From Ceratocystis colombiana (taxonomy: Eukaryota; Ascomycota; Sordariomycetes; Microascales; Ceratocystidaceae): a stretch of DNA of 64,000 bases. The DNA is taken from assembly GCA_026419805.1 (NCBI GenBank), contig JAOSLS010000022.1, positions 1 to 64,000 on the forward strand, given 5' to 3'. Of this stretch, positions 47,701-59,603 are shown piece after piece; the first letter of the stretch is position 1, and each line of letters starts with the position of its first letter. Below the pieces are notes generated by a model. It had not been told where the DNA came from. It saw only the letters and a list, made by a program, of their open reading frames with translations, and did not search any database. The position numbers were made by a program, and so were the translations under genes.

Positions 47701-50422
47701 GCATATAGACGTAAACTGATAGTAGGTGCAGTCAACAAGATGTAGAGCAATCAAGATTTGTATGTTGTTATAGAGAAAGACACCCAGGTGCATGAAGAGA
47801 CTATCTCGTAGGAATCTACCCTGTGACAGACGGTTCTCGCAAGATTCAGATACTGATCATTGTACTCATAGTGTAAGTTACACCATTATTGGCGCTAGCT
47901 TCCTGCGAAAAAGAAAAGGTGCACACGTACAGTACAGTCTTATAGCAAGTCCAAAATATTAGAGACAAGCCATGTATGGACGTCTGTCTCAGACAGCTAC
48001 AGGGCCCGTTAAAGAATGAATATTTCTTTGTAGATCTTTGCAATCATTTCGAGCACGATATAGTTGTCATATGATGCTTTGCGCACTGAAAGATTTCTAA
48101 TTTCAATTTTACCTTCGGCAAACAACGGAAGAGTGTGAGTTGTTGAGAGGGTCGTGGATTCCTACTAGCTGTAAGATCGCACAGCCCCGGTCACAATGCC
48201 TCAATTCCTGTTTTATTTAACATGGAAAAAGAAAAGCCTTTCATGACTTTTCGTGGGGCATGCGGGCAGATCTTCACAGCACCCACCTTGCTGCAGTGCC
48301 ACCGTACATTTAAGCAGTGGTGCTATGCCTGCAGCGCTTGATTTTAGGCTTATTAGAGGAAGGGAAGGGATATCATCCAACATTTTTCCTTTTCTCCTTT
48401 CCGGCCGTATAATACATGATGGGGAAGAAAGATAAAGCATAAAGAGAAGGGGGCTGAAATTTGAGTTTCTTTCTCGTACGATATTAGGTGTTTTGTATGC
48501 ATGCTGGTTGTATTGTGTGCATTGATGTTTTTTTTTCTTCATGTTCTCATGTTCAGGCCCTTTTTCTACAAATGTGGCGGTTAGTGACGGCTAGTGAGCT
48601 GTTAGATGAAACAGCACTGTCATGTGAGCAAACGATCGGCCTGATTAAAACCAAGAATTTGCGGGTTGTGATGCAATGACCATGTGATATGAAATGCGAG
48701 ACGCAGCGATTGCGTAGCCAGTGTGACTTGACATCAGATGAGAGAAAGTAGAATGTGAAAAGCTTATCTTCGTTAGGGTTAGACAACAGGAAATTGGCAA
48801 CTCCACTCGCTAAAGAAACACGTGACTTGGCACGGAAGACGCCGCTGGGCGTTGGGGAGGAAGCTTCACCTAGGGCTACGACTAACGGGCTGCAGGAATA
48901 GAGTGGATAGAGGCCAGACTGGCCTAGCAGAGCTGCAAGAAGCTAGAAGGAATGAGGGGCTGGAGCTGAAGTGCCGAGACGAGGGACAGGGTGAAGGAAG
49001 GCAAGGTAAGGGTGAAGGGAGAAGAATGGAACAGCAAAAGATGTAGTCAGTAGATGGAAGATGGAGAAAGAGGAGAGAAAGGGACGATAAGATAGAGTCA
49101 ACCACATGGCAACTAAGGTCGGCAGAGAGAGATAGAGAGAAAGGAAAGTAGGAGATGGGGCGGAACTACGAGAGGCGGAAGAAAACGACCAGGAAGGACG
49201 GAAACGAAGAAAAGAGGTTGAGGGAATTGGAGAAGATGGCATGCGCGCGCGATGATTGGCTGCGGAGAAGTTGTGGAGATGGCACTTGTACTTGTACTTA
49301 ATACCTGTACTTGTGCGTAGTAATATGCAGGAGCTTCATGCACCATGCGGCAGTGGCTAGCAGTCCAGGCTTCCTATAACTAAGTGAGTTAAGGGCCACA
49401 AGCATAGAGGCTAGCTAGCATCAGCATTTTAGTGAAGCCGTGTTACAGCTTCCCGAGAAGTTCCCGTCACGGAGAGGAAAAAAGGAACAAACGGGGACAG
49501 GATGTAGTATATATGCAGACAGTGAGAGGGAGACGAGAATCGAGGGGAACCATAAGCAACAGTGAAATTAAACAAGTCTCAATAAAACAGATGGAAGCGG
49601 GAAAAATGGGGCACATGGCTCATGAGCCAAGACCAGACTTTGGCTAATGCTAATAGGAGGGGGGGCAGAGGAAAGGGGGAGGTGACCGAGGCAGTGTGAT
49701 ATTGGACGAGAAGCCAGGAAGCAAGCAAGTAGCAAAGGATACATTGCGGTGAGATAAAGGACGGATAGATACGGAGAGACTGCAAAAATAGAAAAGCAAA
49801 TAGAACGAGCAATGAGTGCGTGCTGAAGGGCTTGGTTGTCGTTGATGACGCCCCGCATTTGGGGAAGTAAAGAAAATCAATAATCAAAACGAAACTAGCA
49901 AGGTAGAGATAGAGAAGATGGGGAAGATGTGCATGTATGTATGTACATTAGGATCTTTGGATCTGAGGTATAGGTACCAGGTACCCCCCCTTCTGTAAGC
50001 TTTAATAAGCCGTTGATGCATTTGTTGCCTTAGGGCCTGCGCCAGAGCCTATCAAAGCCTGATAGAGCCCCTGCTGCCCTAAGCTATGCCCTAAAACCTA
50101 AAGTCTCCCTCCAAAAGATGACTCCCTCCCTTCAGTCTGTGCCGCATTAATCCAGACTTAATTTTTAACATGTTTTTTTGCGGGTGAGATTTTTTTTATA
50201 GTTAGACATCACCGAAAACGAACCGCGCGCCCATCAGCAGCAAAGTAGGGCAATAAAAAGAAGTAAGAGCATAGCTGGAAAGACGCACTTTCAATTTCGA
50301 GCGCTTTTTCTTCTTTCCTATTTATTGCTGTCTCTCCCATCATCTTTCCAACTCTGCTGTATCTCCATCGTCGCTAGAGAGCTTTGTTCTCTCCATCATA
50401 CTCTCAATTAAGCCAGCCCATC
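44745..50422. other. Long gene-poor region
   Basis: 5.7 kb without a supportable gene. A minus-strand open patch at 46552-46823 looks somewhat protein-like in two overlapping frames, but I do not recognise it. The plus strand is purine-rich at about 48900-49250 and 49430-49950. The last 150 bp are CT-rich and lead into the LRR gene. Confidence 0.4.
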
Positions 50423-53400
50423 ATGGACCCCCAATCAAGGCCGCTCGATGTGAGCTGGATGGCTCGTGGAGCTTCTCAAGGTATGCGCGCATAATCACTC
50501 TGTTTGCAGTTGCTTCTTGTTGTCGTTAGCTTGTTCTAAGGCTCGTTTTTAACTCTTTGTTTTCATAGACTACAAATCCAACACGCGCAAGGCTCTCCCT
50601 ACTGTCGCCGTAGCCACTACCCCGACTGCCACGGATCAACCATTGCCATCTTCTACTACTGCGGCTTTTGCTCCTAATACTGTCTCTGATTCCGTGGATC
50701 CACTCCTAGTCCCGTCTCTTCCTGCTCCTCCACATATCTCGCCATTGCCGCAGCCTCAAACCCAGTCCAACGGCCATAGCAACAACCATCATCACAGCCA
50801 TTTCCATCTTTACAACGGTCATAGTTCACTACCGGCAACCCCCACTTCGCCTGCCCGGCCATCGCCTACCGCTGCCTTCACCACTACCGCCACAACTAGC
50901 GCTATTGCGACCGCCACAGCTGCCGCTACCCCAGCTGCAGCTTCTGCTCTCCGGCCCGTCTCTTCAGCCGAGTTGGCGCCTCAGTGCCCACCACCCCCGT
51001 CCCCTTCACCCTCATCATCCCGGTCCCTTTCCCGTCGCAACAGCACTACTTCAAGAGATGGTTCTGGCGGCCTAGGCTTGCGCCGCACATCGTCCTGGTT
51101 CTCTAATTTTTCTAGCAAGTTCTCCTCATCTGCCGCTGCTTCGGCCAATGCCGCCGCCAACACAAATCTTGAAAAGAGCCCTGCTAGAACCACCGTTTCC
51201 TCTGTCTCGGGTGCTGAGTCCAACGGTCCTCCCACGCCTACTTTCAATAACGCTGCTGCCAGACTGACGGACAAGAAATCTGGTGACAAAAAGACAGCAG
51301 ACAAGAAGAACGCCATCCTACCTGCTGCTTCGAAACACCAGGGTGATGCGCCCTACACACCCGCGCCTGTCAAGCCTACTCAGGCTGGCTTGATGGGCGT
51401 CCTACGTCGCATCTCACAGTCGAGTAACTTCATGAGCACTGCCCGTGGTGGAAACAACCATGGCTTAGTCGAGCGCAAAGTCCTCAATATCGACACTCGT
51501 CGCCAAAGATGCAACATTGCTGATCTGCACCAGGGAAAGCTTCGTCGTGTGGCCTTTTGCGTTGATGTAGAGGTTGCTCCTATGCCCAAATATCTAGCGG
51601 CTAATGGCGCGTCACCACCACCACCCCCAGCCAAGACCCAGTCCCAGTTTACTGGCCCCCCAACGCCTGTAAAGGACAGTCTTTCCGATAAAGCTGAAGG
51701 CGAAGTCTTCAAAAGGGCTGCTAATACAGCAGCCCCTACCTCTGAAAAGCCCGAGGCTCTTCCGCCAGCCCTCGAGGCAGAAGTAAACAAAGCTAATTTA
51801 ATCCAAACCGCAAATGAAACCCTGGGCTCTCCCCAGCTGGAGCCCCAATCTCAACCCAAGGATATCTCCTCTGTCCAGTCCTCTGCTACTACTTGTACTG
51901 CTGAAGAGGAGGCCGCAAAGGACAAGAAAAGAGAAAAAAAGAAGCGCACCGAGGAAGAGCGTAGGGCCCGCCGCGAAAAAAAACGCCGTATTGCCGAGGC
52001 TAATGGCCAGGTTCCTATGGAGATTCATATCGCCGCCGACAGTAGCAGTGAGGAGGACAGCAGTGCTCTGTCTACATCTGTGCAGTCTACTGATACTGTC
52101 TCTACCTCTCCTCCGAGTGCCACTGCCCCCCCTGTAGCAGGCTCCAATAGCACCGATATTGCTAATCCTGCTACTAATAGCACTCCTTCCTCTCTCGAAC
52201 AAAACAGCACCTCGCCTGTCATCCCTCCAGCTACCAAGCCCGCAAAGCCCAACAACCACCCTACCACCAACCCTGTGAGGATTTACAGACGATGCTGCCA
52301 ACTACGAGAAACGCCTATTCTCAAGCGTATTACTGAGCAATTGATGAACCCCGAAAACTGCAATGCTACCACGGGCGTCATTGAGAAACTTGATTTTACC
52401 GGCTTTTATCTGCAGTTCCCCGATTTCGTGGCTCTCGGCGATTACTTCGCTGTAGTCCCCGTCAAGGAGGTTATCTTTGAAAACTGCGGCCTAAATGACG
52501 AGAGCCTTCGTATGGTCCTTGCTGGGTTACTGGCCGTCCGGTTGCAAGACCCACGTCGCAAACACCTCTATTATTCTGCCGGGGCTATTCAACAGGGCGG
52601 CGTAGTTGAGCGCCTCGTGGTTGCTAACAACAAGATTGGCCCTGAGGGCTGGAAGCATATTTGCTTGTTCATTTACATGTGCCGCACCCTGCAGCAGCTC
52701 GATGTCTCACACCTCAAGTTTCCCAAGCCTATTTACCAAGTCACAGCCGCCTCTTCATCCACGCCAAAGGCCTTGGCTCGTACGGATATGTCTATGCTGC
52801 TTGCTCGTTCCATCAAGGAACGTCTAGCTGGGCCACAGCTTGAGTTACTCAACTTTGGTGCTACCCAAATCACTGCTCAGCAATTATCAAATGTTATAGA
52901 TGGTGCGCTGCAATGTGGTGTCAAGCGTCTTGGTTTGGCCAACAACAACCTCGATGCTGATTTCATCCCTCACATCAACCGCTTCTTAGCATCTCCCGTG
53001 TCTGATGGCTTGGATCTGGGCAGCAACGATCTCCGTGACCATGTTGAGGCCATTGCTGCTGCCATTGTCCCCGGTAACACGCTTTGTGCCCTGAGTCTAG
53101 CCAACTGTAATTTAGAGCCCAAGTCTCTGTACAAAATCCTCCCGGCCCTAGTGCCACTACCCGACTTCAAGTTCTTGGATCTCTCGTCGAACACCGCCTT
53201 GTTCACATCTGAGCCTACGGCACTACCGGCTATCCGAAGATATTTGCCCAAGATGGAGTCCATAAAACGCATCCACTTGGCGAATGTCGCCATGAAGGCC
53301 GAGCATGCCATCATGCTTGCTGAGATCCTGCCCGAGGTCCCCGGTCTTGCTCACCTTGTCCTGCTCAACAACCCTGCCCTTGAGGCCCTTTCTGATGCCC

Positions 53401-54662
53401 GGACTGAGTCCGACCAAGAAGAGGCTTGTGCTCTGTATGCTTCCCTACTCGCCGCCACCAAGTTCTCAGACTCACTTGTCTGCATTGACATTGAAGTCCC
53501 TAGCGAAAACACCAGCGAGGTCGTCCGTGCTATTGCCCAGCAGGTTGTTGCTTATTGCTTACGCAACCTTGCCCAGGTCACTATGTCTGAGGCAGCCCCT
53601 GGAGCCACCCCCAAAGTGGGAGCTGTGGCGGAACCTGAGAAGCTGCGCAACCCCGATGTGTTGGCCCATCTTGTCGGCCGCATGAGCACAAAGGATGATT
53701 ATGACGATGATGACGACGTGTCGGGCTCCGACAATGGCGAGGCGCCCGACGATGATTACGTCATCGGAGGTACCGGAGTGGTCAAGGCTCTGCAGGCCTG
53801 TCTCAACTGTCGCCTAGAAGATGGTAGCCGGCCATCGGGCGAGCTCCCCCGGGACGCTGACGATGAGATATGTGCTGGAAAAGCTCGTGATGTGGCTAAA
53901 CATCTGCTCTCCAGCGCACGCAAGATCCGTGCCCGGCTACAGCCAGCCCTCGCGAGTGCCAAGGACAACAACTCACATGATGTTCGTCGCCTGCTATTCC
54001 TAAATCGCACCCTCAACGGTATTATTAGCCGCTTTGAAGATGAGTATCCCGAAACACGCCGTGCGACAACTCTGCCTCTAGACCATACACGACACAACAA
54101 GGCCGAGCCAGCTGCAAACTTGGCCCAGCCACCGTCCCCCACCACCACGCCTGTCGAGCCACTTTCGGACAACGAAAATGACGACGATACTACGCTACAC
54201 GTACCGACCCTCTCGCGCTCCAGCTCCGTCATGTTCCAGTCATCCAAGGATCTAGCCGATGAAGAGGGTCGCATGTTGCGTGCGGGCAACCGACTCCGTG
54301 AGGGCCTAGCTTACCACGAGCGTCACGAAGCACTAAAGCGCTCAATGGAGGCAATTCGGGCAGAGCCCCGCTACGAGCAGCTGCTAGTTCAAATGATTAC
54401 AGATATCGACGATGCCGAGCTCAACGCCAAGGTCGCTGAGATCGGGCTTCTCCCGACGTTTATCGCCGAGCGCGAACGCATTATTCGTCTGTGCATTGAA
54501 CGCGAGCCTGAGCATTGGTACCGTTTTATTGAGAGTCAGGAGAAGGCGTGTGCCAATACCAAAACAACTACAGCCATGACGTTAGAGGCGGTTTCAGACT
54601 CGCTGCAGTTGCTGTTAACGCCGACAACCTCGGGAGGATCTGTGTCTGTCGGCGACGAGTAA
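50423..54662 (+). CDS. Large leucine-rich-repeat protein, PPP1R37-like layout
   Basis: Two exons (50423-50480, 50569-54662) with an 88-nt intron give 1383 residues. Residues 1-330 are low-complexity Pro/Ser/Ala/Thr with poly-His. A conserved segment follows (VERKVLNIDTRRQRCNIADL) and leads into KLRRVAFCVDVEV, where RVAF at 346-349 fits the RVxF docking motif for protein phosphatase 1. After a charged, Ser-rich linker (about 470-590), an LRR (RNI-like) domain spans about 600-1030, with repeats such as VERLVVANNKIGPEGW and LDLSSNTAL. The order RVxF, linker, LRR, helix after the last repeat resembles animal PPP1R37 (LRRC68). The C-terminal 300 residues hold an acidic cluster (DDYDDDDD) and helices. 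A role as a PP1-binding regulator is inferred. It converges with the molybdate transporter gene 315 bp downstream. Confidence 0.85.
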
Positions 54663-54977
54663 CGGGGAGACATAGAGGGGAAGATGCGTTGTAGACTAGA
54701 AACGAGCTTCTATTATAGAGGCTGACTTAGTAGACTAGACAGGGCCTTTGTCATACGGGGCCCAACTTTCACATGAATACTTTGTTCTGTTCTTGTTCTG
54801 TTCCAGGTGACTGTCAGTTGATGTTTCTTAGTAGAATTCTATTCACAGCTCTCTATCGCAAACAGGCATAAACACAAGCACACAATCACATCAGATCACA
54901 TCACATGCAACACATCATAGACACATACACACACGAGCACAAAAATGTCATACATATCCACCGCATCACCTCGTTGT
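54663..54977. other. Convergent intergenic spacer
   Basis: The 3' UTRs of the LRR gene and the transporter gene. A run of ACACAT/CACATC-like repeats occurs at about 54870-54945. No other feature is seen. Confidence 0.4.
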
Positions 54978-56333
54978 CTATCCCAGCAATGGCATTCTCT
55001 CCCTCTGCCGTCCCACAAACCCACCGCTGCCACTTACACGCACTCTTGCATCCCACCAATCTGCCACTCGGGGCCCAACTGCGTAGCTTAAGTGACACGC
55101 CAGGCCAGCCAAGAAGCCAACAGCGTCGCTCTTAAATGCAAGCCCAAGCGCTGCTGTCATCAGCATGACATTCCAGCGCTCCACACGTTCCTCATCGCCC
55201 AGCACGCGTGACACTCGACGTGGGCCAACAGCCTCTAGCAGATCGGCCGCGCCCCGATTTACACTTGCGGCTGTGCGCGCCAGCTCTAGCCCGGCGGCCA
55301 GCACTGTGATTCCAAGAACGGCACGAGGAAAGGCCGCGAGCAACGGCTGCAGACGCGACCCGACAAAAAGGCCGAGCACCAACTTGATTGTGCCAAGGAT
55401 CATGACACTGGCGCCGCTGCGCGCACCGAAGCGCACCTGCGCTGCCAGTCCACCACTACCGTGGCATACTGGCATACATCCGAACCACGGGCCAATAGCA
55501 TTCATCAACGCAACACTGTACGCAAGGGGTACCACTCCGGGAGCTGGCTGGTGCGGCATGAGGTCTGCACTGAGTGCGCTGACCGCCACGATGCTATTAA
55601 GCAATGTCAGGGGCGCCTGGCCCACCGCCATACTCAAGGCCCCAGCCGAGAAGTGCGGAGTAAGTGATGGCTTTGGGAGCCACGGGTGTAAGCTTGGCAG
55701 TGCGCTAGGGCCGGACAGCAAGGCAAGCACAAGGCCGAGTGTGATGGCTAGTAGAGCCGATGGGAAGCGCGGAGTTCGCTGGGTCGCAAGCAGCAGGACG
55801 AAGACGCCAAGCGCCCACAAGCGGTTATCAAACGGTGGGTAGAGCCACGGCAGTGGGGCAAGCAGCGAGGCGGCCGGTCCAGTGACTAGTGAGAGCCCAG
55901 CACCAAGCTGGATGCCCTTGACGATGGGGACAGGAACAGTGGCAGCGGCACGGCGGAGAAGACCGGATGCTGCAAGCACAAAGCACAGCGCACCAACGGC
56001 CATGCCAGCCGCGGCGACAGCAGCAGACGCGGAGTCGCCACGGTGTGAAATAGCCGCAGCTGCGATGGCCTTCATCGGTTGGACGGGCAACGGCACTCCA
56101 AAGACAGCCCCCGTGGCGATGTTAAACAGCCCGGAGAATACGAGCGTGCCCGGGAGCGAGATGGAGTCCTGCGCGGCCAGCGCCAGCATCAGAGGGAGGA
56201 GCGTGCCAAGGTCGCCCAACGATCCAGACAGCTCAGCTAGCGGGTTAGCGCGTAGCATGGCTAGGTTATATTGCATAGCATGGCGGACAGAGGAGAGGAA
56301 GCTGGTGGCACGGGCAGGTGCAGGAGATGGCAT
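54978..56333 (-). CDS. MOT1-type molybdate (SulP-related) transporter
   Basis: A single exon of 451 residues beginning at the ATG at 56333. The frame stays open for 10 further codons upstream but without an ATG, so this is the start. The protein is highly hydrophobic, with about ten to eleven membrane spans. Conserved MOT1 features are GSLGDLGTLLPLMLALA in the first span and GVPLPVQPMKAIAAAAIS in the third, both typical of the molybdate-transporter branch of the sulfate permease superfamily, and MPVCHGSGGLAAQ later. Unlike true SulP proteins there is no STAS domain after the last span. Molybdate uptake is the family role; sulfate cannot be excluded. Codons are very GC-rich compared with the flanks. 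Telomere-box-like motifs lie 216-243 bp upstream. Confidence 0.85.
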   Translation of the reverse strand: MPSPAPARATSFLSSVRHAMQYNLAMLRANPLAELSGSLGDLGTLLPLMLALAAQDSISLPGTLVFSGLFNIATGAVFGVPLPVQPMKAIAAAAISHRGDSASAAVAAAGMAVGALCFVLAASGLLRRAAATVPVPIVKGIQLGAGLSLVTGPAASLLAPLPWLYPPFDNRLWALGVFVLLLATQRTPRFPSALLAITLGLVLALLSGPSALPSLHPWLPKPSLTPHFSAGALSMAVGQAPLTLLNSIVAVSALSADLMPHQPAPGVVPLAYSVALMNAIGPWFGCMPVCHGSGGLAAQVRFGARSGASVMILGTIKLVLGLFVGSRLQPLLAAFPRAVLGITVLAAGLELARTAASVNRGAADLLEAVGPRRVSRVLGDEERVERWNVMLMTAALGLAFKSDAVGFLAGLACHLSYAVGPRVADWWDARVRVSGSGGFVGRQRERMPLLG

Positions 56334-59156
56334 AGCTGGATGTAGATGCAAGCAGTACAACACAGGCCAGGGTTATTTGAGGATATCGTTGGGCTCAAAG
56401 TTCAGAGCGGGTTTCTTCCTGCTTGCTTCCTTGTTCGTTGTGCCGAATCTGGCGGGGAAGCACGACGTTGCGGTGAGTCGAACAGCCCAAGTTCTTTTTT
56501 TTTCTTTTTTTTTTTTCCCTCACCAACGGGGCGAAGAAGCGGTAAATGAAACCCTAATTTTAGTATTGTAGGGTTATATGGCCCGTGTAGCCACGGACAA
56601 GGTCCATCCCATTGGAGAATCTAAGAGGAATAGCAAACTTACTGATGGGTCTTCAGCCATGTCGTCACTTCATCTCCGCCCTATTTTCTCCTTCTCCTTC
56701 ACCCGTTTTCCTCTCTTCTTTTTTGGCTCACCACAGCCGCGCAAAATTCCCTGCAAGCGGGCGGCGGCTCTTCTAAACCTGGTGATTTGTTTGCTGGTAC
56801 TTTCTTCCTTTCCTGAGAGGAAAAAATGCCTCTTGCATAGATCAGGAGACGAGGATGGGGAGGGGTTGGACTGACGTTCTAGGCTTTATTAGCTGTTTAT
56901 ATGTCTTAGAGAGAGCTGCAAAAACGAAGAAACCAAGCAGTATTGCTGAGTGGGTGAGAGAGCGGAGCGAACCCCTTGGCAACCTACGCCCTTTTTTGCT
57001 TACTCCATGGCAGAGCCAAACAACACAGGCGGAATTTGTTTCCTAGACACATGCAAGAGTGCCGAGGCGCAAACAGAGAGCATTAATGAATGACCCGCAG
57101 CTTGTTTGCGCTCGAGTAAACAATAGAACAATGAGTGAATGGCCTAGGGCTCGTGTGCAATCTATCCAGCATCTTTGTGTCTTGTAGTGCTGTGCTTGCT
57201 CATGGTTGTGTACTAGCCTCCTCACGCCGGTCATACCCTACTTTCCCTTTTACTTGCCTCCAAGCTGTGGCCGTTCTCGTTGCTTCCCGGGATAGCTCCG
57301 ATTTAACGAGATCGCAGGAAGGGTTGGAAAGGGAACAATGATAGGGAATTCAAGCTCAAGCCAGGGAAAAAGAGCAAGGCTGGATAACTCGAGCATCACT
57401 CGCTGCTCATTTCTAGTGGCAAGCTGCTTGAGAAAAGAGGATGCCAACATCATGAAGTTGGAACTCTGGCTGGCGGGGGAAGGATGGAAGGGAAGAGGAA
57501 AAGATCTAAGCTCCAAGAAGGAAGTAACCTTGATTTGAGCAAGAAACCCTGTATATAACGAAGTTTGTAATAGGTCACTTTGCCTTCATCACCTTTTCTG
57601 GCTGCACCTCCCCTACCCCATGTTGTGACATGCCACGCCATGCCATGCCATGCCATCTCGGCGCCGGAGATTGTGTGTCACTTGCTGTGGGAAAGCATGC
57701 GCCTGCAGAATTTTCACCTGCTGCTCATCCCCGTGCATGACCCAAGTTGGCGTTTAACGTTCTATATTCCTGCCTCTTGTATAAGTTGTGGTGCTGCACA
57801 GGGATGGAAGACAGCCCGGGTGGCCATCCAAAGCGGAGTTGGTTTTTTCCCTCAGGTCTGCTGCTACCTTGTAGTTCATCTTCTTTCGTCATGGCTGTCT
57901 TGCTTGCCTCTATTGTCTCGCCCTCTTCGTCCCCCTCCCCCTCTCCAACAATCCTTCTCGTTGCTCAATGTCTTTCTCTTTCCGGATCTTGCACCCGTCT
58001 CATTCCCCTCAGAGTTGAACTCTCAAAAATCCCGCCGCCGTATTTCGCAATCTTTGCTTGCGTGTGATAGCGAGAAAAAAAAGAACGTGATCTTGTTATG
58101 TTGGCTGGGCTGGATTCTGGATGGATGTACGATAAGCTCCTTCCTCCATAGAAAAGGTAGTTTCCGCCTCCAGAGAGGCCAAAGCTAAGAGAAAATTTAC
58201 ATTAAATAGGACAAACAGAGAGCGTGCAAATCTATTAGTTACCATTACCCTACAGGTTCCTAGAGAGCCTTTTTGAACGGCTGCATTCCCACCCAAGTTT
58301 CGCTTTTCTTTTTCCTCTCTTTCTCTCTCTTCTTATCACGCTTCGTCTGGCTCTCTCGTCTTCTCCTGCCTTTCTTCTCCTCTTCGTCGCGATCCTGTGC
58401 ATTAGAGCCCACCTCGTTTCTGCCGGTAGCAAAAACCTCACCCCTCCCTGCTGTCTTTCCTCCCTACTTCTCACCCTTTCCGTATCGTAAGTACCTTTTT
58501 TTCTTTTGCTCTGTCGTCTCTTGTTGCCAAGCTTTTTGCTCGTCTATCTCCCATCTTCCGTCTATTCTGATCCTCGCGTCTTGGCATCATCTTCGTCACC
58601 CTGCCCTGCCCTGCCCTGCCAAATCCACTCGCCCAAAAACAGGCGGGCAGCAAGAGAAAAATCAAAAGCGCTGTCTGCTCTCCCTTCTAGTGCCTGATAA
58701 AGCACCATGCTTGGTATAACAGCTGCAGTCATCATTCCTTTTTTTTCCGCGCGTGTCTAGTTCGGGGCAATCCCAGAGCAAGCCCCATTCCCAAGTTCCC
58801 AAGCCGGCACGCTCTCTCGACTTCGACATCCCTCGCCGCCTACTAAGGCTAACTGCTTCGGGCCAATCTTCAACTTAACCACCTAATTCCATGATCTCAT
58901 TTTTCATTCGCTCCTGTCAGCTTGCATCTTGCCCTGCCTTACCGCTTTCCTTACCTAGATGGAGACTAGACTCTGCACATTGAGCATAAGATGCCGACTG
59001 GACCGCGACATTTGCCGAGACCTGCTATTTCTTTCGGTCCTTGCCTTTCTTCTTAATTTTTCTGACATCTTTGTTCTTGTCCTCTAATGCGCTTTGCTTT
59101 TTTCTTGTAGAACAGCAATTTTGCACAACCCCATCACATACACCCCGTCGTCAACC
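56334..59156. other. Gene-free spacer with regulatory motifs and repeats
   Basis: Contains the promoter of the transporter gene with AAACCCTAA (56549-56557) and TAGGGTTA (56569-56576) in opposite orientation. GCCAT pentamer repeats lie near 57628-57655, and CCTGC pentamer repeats near 58600-58620. From 57880 the plus strand is CT-rich. GTAAGTACC at 58487 and TTCTTGTAG at 59102-59110 could bound a 5' UTR intron of the next gene. Confidence 0.4.
56549..56576. promoter_or_regulatory. Inverted pair of telomere-box motifs
   Basis: AAACCCTAA and TAGGGTTA lie 11 bp apart in inverted orientation, 216-243 bp before the start codon of the transporter gene. TTAGGG sites bind Tbf1/Taz1-type Myb factors in yeasts. 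The role here is inferred. Confidence 0.35.
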
Positions 59157-59603
59157 ATGCCTGCCATCAATTCAGTTGTTGCCCGCGAGGCCGTCTCGCA
59201 TCTAGTCAAGCGCAGAAAGAACTGGGCTCATCGCCAACCCGGCGTCATGTAAGCCTCTTGCAGAGTCTCTACAGCTTATTCTGGACACCTTCTTGTTGCT
59301 AACTGGCCCTATTTGTGTCGTAGTCTCGTCTTCTGCATCGTCTTTATGTAAGAACTCCCCCCCCCCTCGCACGGCTTCCTTAGCGCCCTTCCCGCTCCTT
59401 GGCTGGAAGCTCATCCGCAAACCTACAAAGCCATGCGCTTAGAACTGTGTATCGCCTAGAGATAGCGCTCCTAATTCTCCGCAAACACTGTGCCAACTAA
59501 CACACACCTCCCTGCTAGAATCGGCGTCGGTCTTCTGAGCTTGTTCGTCCACCGCAAGCTAAAAGCTCGCAAAGAGCGCAAGCTGTCTGGCAAGCCACAG
59601 TAA
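59157..59603 (+). CDS. Small single-span membrane protein
   Basis: Three exons (59157-59248, 59324-59347, 59519-59603) give 66 residues. All introns have GT-AG ends and keep phase: AT|T, AT|A. The N-terminal half is basic (HLVKRRKNWAHRQPG), a single membrane helix follows (GVILVFCIVFIIGVGLLSLFV), and the tail is Lys/Arg-rich. Exon 2 is only 24 nt and encodes the middle of the helix, which explains why no long reading frame is visible. I recall the form 'LVKRxKNWAxRxxGV-helix' as a small conserved protein of filamentous ascomycetes without known function, but that is from memory. Topology by the positive-inside rule is ambiguous because both ends are basic. A long CT-rich leader and a likely 5' UTR intron precede it. 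Confidence 0.7.

Noticed and set aside
51798..52301. Long minus-strand frame within the LRR gene
   Set aside because: It is antisense to the low-complexity Ser/Thr-rich linker of the LRR protein and has no recognisable content.
55165..55842. 225-codon plus-strand frame opposite the transporter gene
   Set aside because: It is the antisense shadow of the GC-rich MOT1-type coding sequence. The minus-strand product has clear family motifs and this one has none.
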